Source: Lachnospiraceae bacterium
Lineage (GTDB): Bacteria; Bacillota_A; Clostridia; Lachnospirales; Lachnospiraceae
NCBI GenBank assembly: GCA_009774655.1
Contig: VSOD01000075.1
Span: 1 to 13,232, forward strand
DNA length: 13,232 bases
Direction: 5' to 3'
Below, in pieces: positions 1 through 7,745 of this stretch. Position 1 is the first letter of the stretch. The number at the start of each line of letters is the position of its first letter. The translations under genes were made by a program, and so were the position numbers. A model generated the notes under the pieces. It saw only the letters and a list, made by a program, of their open reading frames with translations. It ran no database searches and was not told the origin of the DNA.

Positions 1-449
1 ATAGCCACCCGCTGCTGTTCCCCGCCGGACAGGTTTGCCGGATAACGCTTGAACTTTTCTTCTGCAAGTCCCACGAGCTTCAGATTAGCTTTCGCCTCTC
101 TGGCTGCCTCTTTTCCGGACGTCCCATTCAGTTCCAAAGGAAACATGGCATTCTCTAACACCGTCAGCCGCGGAAACAGCTGGAAAGACTGGAAGATCAC
201 AGCCACTTCCCTGCGCCGCCACAGATCCCTGTCCATCCCCAGCATATCCTGTCCGTCCATCCGGATCGTCCCAGACGTTGGCATGTCCAACCCTGCCAGG
301 ATGGACAGGAACGTAGTCTTTCCGGAACCAGAAGGCCCGATGACCGCCGCCATCTCTCCGCTGGAAAAGCGGCAGTTCACATCCTTCAGAACCTCCCTGT
401 CCGCTTTCTTATATTGATAAGAAATATGTTCCAAAGTCAATGTATCCAT
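1..449 (-). CDS. ABC transporter ATP-binding protein (LolD/MacB-like), 3' end outside window
   Basis: This is the cytoplasmic ATPase subunit of an ABC transporter that pairs with FtsX-like (MacB/LolCDE/Bce-type) permeases. Reading leftward from the ATG at 449-447, 149 residues are visible. They include a Walker A motif GPSGSGKTT (residues 38-46), a Q-loop VIFQSFQLF (Q87) and the ABC signature LSGGEQQRVA (140-149). Walker B, the D-loop and the H-loop would lie beyond the window edge, so this CDS is cut at its 3' end by the window, not known to be broken. A GAGGAG ribosome binding site lies about 11 bases before the ATG. Immediately upstream on the same strand is the tail of an FtsX-like permease, its natural partner, but that permease has lost most of its length. 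The ATPase may therefore be orphaned unless another permease lies beyond the edge. The family call is firm; the substrate is unknown. Confidence 0.92.
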   Translation of the reverse strand, partial: MDTLTLEHISYQYKKADREVLKDVNCRFSSGEMAAVIGPSGSGKTTFLSILAGLDMPTSGTIRMDGQDMLGMDRDLWRRREVAVIFQSFQLFPRLTVLENAMFPLELNGTSGKEAAREAKANLKLVGLAEEKFKRYPANLSGGEQQRVA

Positions 450-487
450 AAGGTTTCTTACTCCTCTCTCTTTCTCCTGCACATCCA

Positions 488-649
488 CTACTCCTTATCC
501 TGCAAAAGCTCCAACGGCCTGCCTCCGGTGATCATGACCGCCCCGACCACAGTCCCAACCAGGCATCCAGACAGATAGCATCCTGCCGCCAATGGCATGG
601 CGGACAATCCGCTTTCTGTCAAAATTGCTGTCCCGGCAGCGCCAATTTT
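488..649 (-). pseudogene. C-terminal remnant of FtsX-like ABC transporter permease
   Basis: About 53 residues in the frame ending at the TAG of 490-488 resemble the last transmembrane segment and tail of an FtsX/MacB-type permease. There is a hydrophobic stretch (LAAGCYLSGCLVGTVVGAVM) followed by a short basic/polar turn and the ending RPLELLQDKE, which resembles the (K/R)PLE(L/A)L tail common in this family. It lies 38 bases upstream of an ABC ATPase on the same strand, the expected partner. No permease start or periplasmic domain exists upstream: beyond about position 650 the sequence becomes a response-regulator N-terminus in a different frame. The natural reading is that an internal deletion removed most of the permease and joined its tail to the regulator gene. 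The identification rests on tail features and context, without an alignment. Confidence 0.6.
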
Positions 650-791
650 CCATAAATTCCAGATATGCCTCTCCCGAAAGAAATATCTCCGTGACAATAA
701 CATTTCCTGTTTTCCGCGCATAAACCGCAAGATATCCTTCCATCTGTCCACAAAAAGCCTCGTCGTCGTCACATATACCAATCCTGTACAC
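645..791 (-). pseudogene. N-terminal remnant of LytTR/AgrA-type response regulator
   Basis: From a GTG at 791-789 the frame begins VYRIGICDDDEAF, the first beta strand and acidic pocket (Asp8-Asp10) of a CheY-like receiver as found in LytTR-family regulators. It continues through a helix and a second strand to about residue 48 (EAYLEFMEN). The phospho-acceptor Asp, the rest of the receiver and the DNA-binding domain are missing. GTG is preferred over the in-frame ATG at 827 because AGGAG sits six bases before it and homology starts there. The GTG overlaps the TAG stop of the upstream gene (TAGTG). Past about position 650 this frame reads nonsense (to position 495) while another frame reads as a permease tail, so the gene is broken. 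Such regulators normally control a nearby sensor kinase/ABC transporter set, in keeping with the ATPase downstream. Confidence 0.65.
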
Positions 792-1480
792 TATACTCTC
801 CTGTATCTTTCCTTCAAAATGATCCATCTGCCCCGGGTTGATCCTTCTCTGCGGATATACTTCTTTTCTTTTAAAGAACGGAGCGCCCGCTCTACGGATG
901 GCTTTGAGATTCCTGTTGCAGCAGCAATTTTAGAAGCTGACAGAGCAGGCATTTTGGATATAACCTGTAAGACATATAGTTCATTCTGTGTAAGACTCCC
1001 ATCATTACCATCATTATTACCATCATTACCATCATCACCATTATCATAAGGATCCATTTGAAGGGTAAGAACAATGCGGTCAGGATCGACTGTTTCAACG
1101 TAAGAAGGCTCCTTAAATCCATTTTCTGCCCAGATATGGTATACATCACAGATCCCTGTACCGGAACGTTCGCCCACATTGATCAGTGCAAACATATTAA
1201 AAATTCTTCCATTTCGTGCATCACTGATACCACCGGCAATCGCTTCATCAATACCGATACGAAATGTGCCCGGATTTGCAATTACAATTTTACGAAATTC
1301 CTTATCAACCACAATGCCACGTCGTCCATGGAAATCAGCATGAATAAGGGCGTTTGCAAGACATTCCCTAAGAGATTTATGAATGGAAGTATCATCTATA
1401 CGCAATAAATTGGGATCGAGCCTGAACGGTTTCTTGACATCTGCGGTCAGGCGGTCAATAATGACAGAAGTTTTTTTCAC
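791..1480 (-). pseudogene. C-terminal half of AlbA_2/RecG-like ATP-binding protein with winged helix (5'-truncated)
   Basis: The frame carries the GHKL-like ATPase half of the AlbA_2/HATPase_c_4 family of putative transcriptional regulators. In GTG-start numbering it has an N-box-like ECLANALIHAD (E39, N43, H47), NPG (69-71) and GERSGTG (103-109). A 16-residue Asp/Gly/Asn linker (146-161) and a winged helix-turn-helix (about 163-223) follow. Family members usually have a further N-terminal AlbA_2 domain of roughly 150-200 residues, which is absent here; similarity begins right at the start of the ATPase domain. The upstream AAA gene's stop codon overlaps the GTG at 1480-1478 (GTGA), so the remnant could still be translated by coupling as about 229 residues. 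An in-frame ATG exists at 1531, but that extension only re-reads the end of the AAA gene in another frame. Its own stop overlaps the next fragment. Confidence 0.7.
999..1047. repeat. Short tandem repeat of CATCATTAC-like units inside a coding linker
   Basis: Imperfect tandem 9-base units (CATCATTAC and variants CATCATCAC, CATTATCAT, with one 12-base unit) occur on the plus strand. On the minus strand they encode the Asp/Gly/Asn linker joining the ATPase-like domain to the winged helix. All units are multiples of three, so gain or loss would change linker length without a frameshift. Confidence 0.8.
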
Positions 1481-3147
1481 AACACCCTCTTCACCCTGGC
1501 CTCCTTCTGAAAGAAAGCGATTCCATAGCAAAGAATCTGCGTATAGCCATAGAGTCCCTTCGCATATTTTTTACTGAGAATCTGATTAACTGCCCTGTCA
1601 CAGTCCTGATCCAGATTGTCTTCTTTCTTCGACCTCTTGGTTTCAATAATTATGACACGACGGTTATCATCATCCTTCAAGAATATATCCGGTCTTCCAA
1701 GTCCCTTCTCCTTATTGGATTCCACTTCGTAACCCAGTCCAACGAAAGCGCCCGCAAGAAAAGCATGATAATAATCCTCATGATAATCATTATAACTTAT
1801 GGTCTTCCACAAAAGATTGGAAATCGCCTCAGAGGCTTCCCGTTCATCTCCTCTCCAGAGCGCTTCCATCATATCTTTCCGACAGTTTTCGTCCATTGTA
1901 TCCTGAAATAATTTCACGACCGTATCTTCAAAAATAGACGCAATCTCTCTGTTTGGAATTTTTAGTCTTACGGTTTCTCCTTCTTCTCCTGCATCCGCTT
2001 TTGTCAGATAACCGGTCATCAAGATCACACTCCACAGGTTATCTTCCGAGGAATGCAGCGTATCGTAAGTTAACTCATCTGAAATTGTCTGCGTGATCGT
2101 TCCCCCATTCATAAGGATCTCAAATTTGCCCCTTACTTTGAAATCGGTTCTTTTGACAAAAGTAAGAAGTATGCCATTGTGACTCGTGTTTTTCCAATAG
2201 TTTTTCGGTTTTGCATTTTCTCTCTTTTTCAGAGCTGACATATAGTTCATCACATCCCAGGGGCAATATAGGAAACTGTCACCGAATATGTATCCGTCAT
2301 ACCATTCTTTTATCAAATCCGCCTTATCCTGTCTGTCAGCTGCGAGCAGCATTTTCTCCACTTCTTCTTCCGAAAATCCAAAATACTCAGAAAAATCCGC
2401 ATCTAAGACAGAGTAAGACGCAAAGTTATTGGTACCGGTAAAGATACTCTCCTTCGCGATACGAAGACATCCTGTGATCACCGAAAACTCCAGAAATTCA
2501 TTGTTCTTTAACGCAGTGCCCATCATGCCCTTGATCACATCCAGCATAGCGGAATAGTATGCATTCTCAACCGTGTTCTTCTCACTGGCCCTGGCAAGCG
2601 GCACATCGTATTCGTCGATTAGAAGAATCGTTTTCCTGCCGTAAACGGCGTACAGCATACGCATAATGGTTTTTAATGAATTCTTGACATCATCTTCCTC
2701 TGCCGTTTTGAACATTAATTTCCTGAAAATATCCCTGTCCGCAGAATTAACTGCTGTTTCTTCTAATAAGAAATCCAATTCTTTACATAGATCTGCCAGT
2801 TTTGTTTTCAGCATTCTGTAGGCGCCCTCAAAAGTCTCCGCCTCAACATCTTTATAAGAAAGAAAAAGCACCGGGGATTGATTCATCCACTTTTCACAAA
2901 ACTCTTTATACGCCGTAATCCCGAGTCCTTCGAAGATTTCCCTGCTGTCTTTCCTGATACTGAAAAAATTGGAGAGCATACTCATCATCAATGTCTTACC
3001 GAATCTACGCGGTCTGGTAAACAACGTGACTTTATTTTCCGTCTCTTCCACAAGCTCATACATGACAGCCGTTTTATCCACATAGTATTTACCCGACCTG
3101 CGCAGTGCGGCAAAATCAGATTCTCCAACGCCAACTCGAAATATCAT
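1477..3147 (-). CDS. AAA-ATPase_like / PD-(D/E)XK nuclease superfamily protein
   Basis: This 556-residue protein matches the AAA-ATPase_like (PF09820) plus PDDEXK_9 (PF08011) architecture, abundant in Bacteroidetes and Lachnospiraceae and often in many copies per genome; its role is not established. It opens with the typical YYVDKT element (21-26), then a Walker A variant RPRRFGKT (45-52) and Walker B ILLIDEYD (174-181). The C-terminal domain has the nuclease-fold signature: RPD (485-487, Asp487) and ETK (502-504), spaced as in PD-(D/E)XK enzymes, so the catalytic residues appear intact. GGAGGG lies about nine bases before the ATG. Length and ending (GIAFFQKEARVKRVL) suggest a complete gene. 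It follows the HAD gene by 95 bases on the same strand, and its TGA overlaps the GTG of a truncated gene. Cytoplasmic; no signal peptide. Confidence 0.85.
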   Translation of the reverse strand: MIFRVGVGESDFAALRRSGKYYVDKTAVMYELVEETENKVTLFTRPRRFGKTLMMSMLSNFFSIRKDSREIFEGLGITAYKEFCEKWMNQSPVLFLSYKDVEAETFEGAYRMLKTKLADLCKELDFLLEETAVNSADRDIFRKLMFKTAEEDDVKNSLKTIMRMLYAVYGRKTILLIDEYDVPLARASEKNTVENAYYSAMLDVIKGMMGTALKNNEFLEFSVITGCLRIAKESIFTGTNNFASYSVLDADFSEYFGFSEEEVEKMLLAADRQDKADLIKEWYDGYIFGDSFLYCPWDVMNYMSALKKRENAKPKNYWKNTSHNGILLTFVKRTDFKVRGKFEILMNGGTITQTISDELTYDTLHSSEDNLWSVILMTGYLTKADAGEEGETVRLKIPNREIASIFEDTVVKLFQDTMDENCRKDMMEALWRGDEREASEAISNLLWKTISYNDYHEDYYHAFLAGAFVGLGYEVESNKEKGLGRPDIFLKDDDNRRVIIIETKRSKKEDNLDQDCDRAVNQILSKKYAKGLYGYTQILCYGIAFFQKEARVKRVL

Positions 3148-3242
3148 GTATGAACTCCCTCCATTTATGCTACGCCGTTATTTGTAAATTTGTCTTTTAA
3201 AATGCTTAATTTGATACTATCACACATCATGAACGGGAACAA

Positions 3243-4046
3243 TTACAAAAGTATAACAGCACGCAGAATCTTCATCACGCCATCCTCATCGTTGGACGGC
3301 GCGATATAGCGCGCCTTTTCCTTCAAGAGCGGATGTCCATTGCTCATGGCATAGCTTTCCGTACACTGCAGAAGCATACTTTCATCATTGAGGAAATCCC
3401 CGAACGCCATACTCTCATCGGCGCTTATGTCGTATCTGTCCTGCAGAAATTTCAGGGCCGCACCTTTGCACACTTCCTTATTGGCAATATCGATCCAGCA
3501 CTCACCGGACAATACTACATTAAGCCTGTCATGCACTTTCTCCATGCCCCTGTAATATGTATCCGCATCATAATCTCCAAAGAAAACCGCGATCTTGATC
3601 ATATGATCTTCCTGCACACAGCCCCTCAGGTCTTCCACAAATTTCAGATTTTCATAATACATGTGTGCGTTCCGCTCCGCATCTTCACCGGCATGACACA
3701 TATACGCCGATTTTTCGCCGCAGACAATGACCACATGGCCTTCCTTCTCCTGAAAGCGCTCAATGCAGTCTAACACATCTTCTTCCCTGATCGTACATGC
3801 ATAGATGACTTCCCCGTTTTCGACTACCATCCCGCCGTTTTCCGCCAGATAGATCATTCTGTCGGCTGCTTTTGGAAACAGCTTCCTTATATTATAGTAC
3901 TGCCGGCCGCTGGCAATCACCGTTTTGATGCCGGAATGTGCGCATACCCATTCCTCGAACTCTGCCGGAACTTCTTTGCGGGAATTGAGCAATGTTCCGT
4001 CCAGATCTGTGGCGATCAGTCTGATTTCTTTATCATCTGTGTTCAT
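3243..4046 (-). CDS. Cof-type HAD-IIB family hydrolase
   Basis: This is a cytoplasmic haloacid dehalogenase-superfamily phosphatase of the Cof/IIB type. These enzymes usually dephosphorylate sugar phosphates, nucleotides or cofactors such as FMN; the substrate here cannot be predicted. The 267 residues are normal length. Motif I is DLDGT (nucleophile Asp14, acid/base Asp16), motif II is the Ser in IASGR (S46), motif III Lys is in KGAALKFL (K194) and motif IV is GDFLND (Asp217, Asp221). A long IIB cap lies between motifs II and III. GAAGGAG precedes the ATG at good spacing. Upstream on the same strand is the DUF4358 lipoprotein, separated by about 160 bases that include a candidate terminator, so co-transcription with it is doubtful. 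The AAA-ATPase gene follows 95 bases downstream. Confidence 0.92.
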   Translation of the reverse strand: MNTDDKEIRLIATDLDGTLLNSRKEVPAEFEEWVCAHSGIKTVIASGRQYYNIRKLFPKAADRMIYLAENGGMVVENGEVIYACTIREEDVLDCIERFQEKEGHVVIVCGEKSAYMCHAGEDAERNAHMYYENLKFVEDLRGCVQEDHMIKIAVFFGDYDADTYYRGMEKVHDRLNVVLSGECWIDIANKEVCKGAALKFLQDRYDISADESMAFGDFLNDESMLLQCTESYAMSNGHPLLKEKARYIAPSNDEDGVMKILRAVILL

Positions 4047-4085
4047 TTGTAGAATACTCCTTCCTCAATTTGCAGATTTACAGCC

Positions 4086-4132
4086 ATAAAAAGCGGTCTG
4101 CGGTTCCACCTGCCTGTCTCCCGGTCCGCTTT
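4086..4132 (-). terminator. Candidate intrinsic terminator after the DUF4358 gene
   Basis: On the minus strand AAAGCGG (4132-4126) pairs with CCGCTTT (4096-4090), and the right arm runs into a five-T tract (4092-4088). It lies about 75 bases past the lipoprotein's stop codon. The loop is long (about 29 bases) with only weak internal pairing, which lowers confidence. Confidence 0.4.
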
Positions 4133-4207
4133 CATTTTACACAAACATGTTCTGTGTGTCATTATCAAGTTTCAAACATGCTGCAGAACGGCTCCGGAAA
4201 TATTCAC

Positions 4208-4837
4208 TCAATCCCGCAGCTGCTCCAATATATCCTGCTCCAGCACATACAGTGCCCGTTCATTCTCTTCCTGACAGTAATCAATCAGCTGCTCTTCTCC
4301 CTGTTCGGCGATGGCGGTCGTATCCGCGCCCAGCAGCACGAAACAGACATAATTGTCGATCGTCTCCATCCGGGAGGCTTTGGCCTTGCCCAGATTCTGG
4401 GGATGGTCGCGGTTTTCCTCTATGATGGCCGTGCGGTAATCCTCCAGGGCCTGTTCCACCGTTCCCACATACGCCTCTTTAGCCTGCACAATGATCATCG
4501 TATCAATATGGGCATCCAGTACCTGCTTTTCTGCCAGAAAGTCCACATACATATCCTCGGTGATGCCGGTTTTCGACGCCAGCTCTTCCTTTGTCAGATC
4601 TACCTCCGGCCAGTAGTTGTCTCCCAAAAGGTCTTTGACATTTTCCTTCAATTCTGTAAGGGGGATAAATTTTTCCCTGTTTAACATGGGAAAACTGCTT
4701 GCTTCCAGATCATCCTCTGTCTTCTCCATCTCAAATGCCCGGCCCTGATCGACCAGCTCATCCTCCGGCAGCTGTTCTTCGCACCCTGATAAAAGAAACA
4801 TCGTTGTGACCAAAATTCCTGTGACAAATTTTCTCAT
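4208..4837 (-). CDS. DUF4358-type lipoprotein
   Basis: This 209-residue predicted lipoprotein starts with a short basic N-terminus and a hydrophobic stretch ending in a lipobox LSGC (16-19), so Cys19 should be lipidated and the protein anchored outside the membrane. The remainder fits DUF4358, an uncharacterised family common in Lachnospiraceae. It has the conserved run LLGDNYWPEVDLT, an ITEDMYVDF element, a (I)D-x-M-I-I-V-QAK strand, EQALEDYR, a NLGKAKASR segment and NYVCFVLLGAD. An AAGGAGGG ribosome binding site sits just before the ATG. It is transcribed divergently from an MBOAT O-acyltransferase across a 212-base gap; I recall DUF4358 proteins often lying near MBOAT genes, which suggests an accessory role in surface-polymer acylation. 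That functional link is inference. Family assignment is from recalled motifs without an alignment. Confidence 0.8.
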   Translation of the reverse strand: MRKFVTGILVTTMFLLSGCEEQLPEDELVDQGRAFEMEKTEDDLEASSFPMLNREKFIPLTELKENVKDLLGDNYWPEVDLTKEELASKTGITEDMYVDFLAEKQVLDAHIDTMIIVQAKEAYVGTVEQALEDYRTAIIEENRDHPQNLGKAKASRMETIDNYVCFVLLGADTTAIAEQGEEQLIDYCQEENERALYVLEQDILEQLRD

Positions 4838-4942
4838 AATACCCTCCTTGATGACTTTTAGGAATTGTTATTTAATACTTTCTTTCTTGTTTCTGCACAT
4901 TCGATTTGTTATACTGTATCCGGTACTAGTTTTTGCCTTTCT

Positions 4943-4971
4943 TTGAAAAATATGTATAAATAACATATGTT
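4943..4971 (+). promoter_or_regulatory. Candidate promoter for the MBOAT-SGNH-xth-cotH run
   Basis: TTGAAA (4943-4948) is separated by 17 bases from TATGTT (4966-4971), about 80 bases before the MBOAT start. The -10 element falls inside a perfect 10-base palindrome AACATATGTT (4962-4971), which could be an operator half or chance. A TATAAT at 4977-4982 is an alternative -10 without a good -35. The rest of the divergent gap (4838-5049) shows nothing else I can support. Confidence 0.3.
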
Positions 4972-5049
4972 TTTATTATAATCTGCATATAACACCATTC
5001 ATTTTTTACAAAACAAAAGGCTGATTTCAGAAAGGATCATTAATTTCAA

Positions 5050-6561
5050 ATGTTATTTAATTCATACATCTTTATTTTTATCTTTCTGCCCATCGTACTG
5101 CTCGGCTGGTACGGACTTAACTTTTATAAAAAATACAGACTGGCCAATCTCTTCCTGGCCGGTATGTCTTTGTGGTTCTACGGTTATTTTAATCTCTATT
5201 ATCTGGCGATCATTCTGGTCAGCATCGGGCTGAACTATGCCCTCAGCCGGCTGCTTACGCGGGTTCCCGCAGACAGCCGGCACACCCTGCTCTTTCGCCG
5301 CACCGGGCTTTTGGCAGGCATTGTGTTAAACCTGGGCATTTTGTTCTACTTTAAATATTATGATTTCTTTATAGAAAATATAAACTTTATCTTTCAGACG
5401 GACTACACGCTCAAACACATCCTGCTGCCGCTGGGGATCAGTTTCTTTACCTTCCAGCAATTATCCTTTGTGGTTGACAGATGTCTCGGAAAATGCGAAC
5501 ATTATTCCCTTATTAATTACATAACGTTTGTTACCTTTTTCCCGCAGCTGATTGCCGGGCCGATTGTCTTATACAAAGAAATGATTCCTCAGTTCGAAGA
5601 TCATTCCCGCCGCTGTCCGGATGCTTCTTCCTTCGCCCGCGGTATCTATCTTTTTGTCCTCGGACTTGCCAAGAAGGTGTTGCTGGCGGATACCTTCGCC
5701 CTTGTGGCCAACTACGGGTTTGCACAGACTTTTTCTCTGGACAGTATTTCCACCGTGGCGGTGATACTGGCCTATACGTTCGAACTGTACTTTGATTTCA
5801 GCGGCTATTCCGATATGGCGATCGGCCTCGGCAGGATGTTCAATATAGAACTGCCTGTCAATTTCGACGCGCCCTACCGCGCCTGCAGCATCAAGGAATT
5901 CTGGCAGAGATGGCATATCACGCTGTCACGCTTTTTTATCACCTATGTATATATCCCTCTGGGCGGCAGCAAAAAAGGAAAAACACGTATGTTATTGAAT
6001 ACTTTCATCGTTTTTCTGCTCAGCGGCCTCTGGCACGGGGCGGCTTGGACTTATGTGGCCTGGGGCGCTATGCAGGGCCTGCTGGTCGTGTGGGACAACC
6101 TTGGCATCATCGGCATAAACGGCCGCGAAGAGAAAAGGCCGGCGCGGTATCATATCCCTGCCTGGCTGGGCTGGATCTTTACCTTTACTCTCTTTAACCT
6201 GTCCCTCTTTTTCTTCCGCAGCCAGAGTATGGCCGGCGCCATGCAACTGTTTAAGAATCTTTTCTCCGGAACTTTTACCGGTAAGATCTACGAAATTGCC
6301 GCGCAACTGGATATCTCCGAGCTGTATGTGATCAAACAGGCGCTGGAGATGGTTTCTCCCGATCTGGTGCGCTATATGTATCTTGTTTTCCTTCTTCTGC
6401 TGTTTGTGCTCTCCTTCCAGCTTGTTTTTCGGCCCACTGCGCTGGAGAGGACCATGCGGGGCGAACTGACCTCCAAAAGATGCTGGCTTATCTGCATCCT
6501 CTTGATCTGGTGCATCGTATCGCTGTCACAGGTCAGCACATTTTTGTATTTCAACTTTTAG
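5050..6561 (+). CDS. MBOAT family membrane O-acyltransferase (AlgI/DltB-like)
   Basis: This 503-residue polytopic membrane protein should move acyl groups from a cytoplasmic donor across the membrane for attachment to an exported polymer, as AlgI does for alginate and DltB for D-alanylated teichoic acid. The hallmark MBOAT region is present: PQLIAGPI (165-172), FDFSGYSDMAIGLGRMF (248-264), FWQRWHITLSRF (284-295, His289), YIPLGG (301-306) and the membrane-embedded LLSGLWHGAAW with the conserved His329. Length and motif order match AlgI-type proteins. AAAGGA lies about 13 bases before the ATG, somewhat far. An SGNH-like partner gene follows after 40 bases. No donor-synthesising or polymer-synthesis gene is visible, so acetyl is a guess from the AlgI resemblance and D-alanylation is less likely because no dltA/dltC neighbours exist. 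Confidence 0.93.
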   Translation: MLFNSYIFIFIFLPIVLLGWYGLNFYKKYRLANLFLAGMSLWFYGYFNLYYLAIILVSIGLNYALSRLLTRVPADSRHTLLFRRTGLLAGIVLNLGILFYFKYYDFFIENINFIFQTDYTLKHILLPLGISFFTFQQLSFVVDRCLGKCEHYSLINYITFVTFFPQLIAGPIVLYKEMIPQFEDHSRRCPDASSFARGIYLFVLGLAKKVLLADTFALVANYGFAQTFSLDSISTVAVILAYTFELYFDFSGYSDMAIGLGRMFNIELPVNFDAPYRACSIKEFWQRWHITLSRFFITYVYIPLGGSKKGKTRMLLNTFIVFLLSGLWHGAAWTYVAWGAMQGLLVVWDNLGIIGINGREEKRPARYHIPAWLGWIFTFTLFNLSLFFFRSQSMAGAMQLFKNLFSGTFTGKIYEIAAQLDISELYVIKQALEMVSPDLVRYMYLVFLLLLFVLSFQLVFRPTALERTMRGELTSKRCWLICILLIWCIVSLSQVSTFLYFNF

Positions 6562-6601
6562 CCGCAGACCGGCACAGACAGACTACACAGGAAAAGCTCA
6601 A

Positions 6602-7696
6602 ATGATCAGCGCAAAAAGCAGCGCAGAAATGGAGAAAACTATGGAAGCCGACAGAAAATTTATCAGATCTTTTTTTATAAGAAGCATCCTGCTGCTTTCG
6701 GCCGTCATCGCCGTGGTGGTTGTCTTTGACCCTTTTTATCATTATCACAAGCCTCTGCCCGGTCTCAAAGCCGTGCTGACGGATAAAGAATACCAGTGCA
6801 TCGGCACACTACGCACTTTTGACTACGACGCGTTGATCGTGGGTTCTTCGGTGTGCGAGAATTATAATGACCACTGGTTTGATGAGGGATTCGGCTGTCA
6901 GACGATCAAGGCCATTCGTTCCTACGGCGCCACCGCTGATCTGTGTTATCTGCTCGACAGCGCCTTTGAGAAACATGACCTGAGATATGTTTTTTACAAC
7001 ATCGACCCTTCCTCCCTCTCGGCCAGCACACAGCCGACTTATGAATCCACCGGCTGTCCGATGTATTTATATGACAAAAATCCGCTGAACGACTATCCCT
7101 ATCTGCTCAACAAGGATGTGCTGATGAATAAACTGCCCCATATGCTGGCCTTCTCCCTGCTTGGCGATTATGATGAAGGGAACTCCTACAACTGGGCACA
7201 GTGGAAGCATTTCAGCCGGGAAATGGCGATGGGCCTTTATACCCGTCTGCCTGTGGTCAAGGAGATGCAGCCCGAAACTGCGAACAGCGAAGAGCTGGCC
7301 GGAAATATCGCCCTGCTCACGGCACAGCTGGAGGCGCACCCGGAGACTACTTTCAAATTCTTTTTTCCGCCCTACTCCATGCTCTGGTGGGATAACGCCT
7401 GCAGGAGCGGTGAACGGGATGCCGTGATCTACAATGAAAAACAGGCTGTTGCGGCTCTGCTGGAATATGACAATGCGGAAGTTTATTTCTATCAGGACGA
7501 CAGGGATATCATCACGAACCTGGACAATTATATGGATATGATCCACTTTTCCAAAGATATCAACTACTATATCTATGACAGACTTGCCAAAGGAGAAGCC
7601 CGGCTGACGAAAGACAATTACGAACAACGGCTGGACGGCATGTATGATCTTTCGCAGGAGATCGTGGACGACCTGGTCAAAGAATATTATAAATAA
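6602..7696 (+). CDS. Membrane-anchored SGNH/AlgX-DltD-like protein, partner of the MBOAT
   Basis: This 364-residue protein has one N-terminal membrane anchor (about residues 24-42, SFFIRSILLLSAVIAVVVVF) with the rest predicted outside the cell. The extracellular part has SGNH-hydrolase traits: a nucleophile-elbow-like LIVGSSVCENY (Gly81-Ser82-Ser83, Ser83 the likely nucleophile) and a C-terminal DMIHFS in which Asp312 and His315 form the usual D-x-x-H pair. This layout, downstream of an MBOAT protein, matches AlgJ/AlgX, PatB and DltD, which take the acyl group handed over by the MBOAT and transfer it to the polymer. The first ATG has a modest AGGA; an in-frame ATG at 6641 (Met14) has GGAG at ideal spacing and gives 351 residues, so the true start is uncertain. 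Fifty bases separate it from xth. Confidence 0.8.
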   Translation: MISAKSSAEMEKTMEADRKFIRSFFIRSILLLSAVIAVVVVFDPFYHYHKPLPGLKAVLTDKEYQCIGTLRTFDYDALIVGSSVCENYNDHWFDEGFGCQTIKAIRSYGATADLCYLLDSAFEKHDLRYVFYNIDPSSLSASTQPTYESTGCPMYLYDKNPLNDYPYLLNKDVLMNKLPHMLAFSLLGDYDEGNSYNWAQWKHFSREMAMGLYTRLPVVKEMQPETANSEELAGNIALLTAQLEAHPETTFKFFFPPYSMLWWDNACRSGERDAVIYNEKQAVAALLEYDNAEVYFYQDDRDIITNLDNYMDMIHFSKDINYYIYDRLAKGEARLTKDNYEQRLDGMYDLSQEIVDDLVKEYYK

Positions 7697-7745
7697 ACAG
7701 TGAACAGTTCGCTTTTCAAGAGAACACAAAAGAAAGGAAGACATT

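Noticed and set aside
49..417. Plus-strand ORF opposite the ABC ATPase
   Set aside because: The minus strand carries Walker A, Q-loop and signature motifs in the right order; the plus ORF is antisense shadow.
999..1047. CRISPR-like or satellite array
   Set aside because: Units are only 9-12 bases with no spacers and lie wholly inside a coding linker.
3148..3242. Promoter for the AAA-ATPase gene (TTGTTC, 17 bases, TAGTAT on the minus strand)
   Set aside because: The -10 match is only partial and the -35 abuts the HAD stop codon; too weak to call.
4070..4684. Plus-strand ORF of 204 codons opposite the lipoprotein gene
   Set aside because: The minus strand has a lipobox, ribosome binding site and family motifs; the plus frame has no recognisable features.
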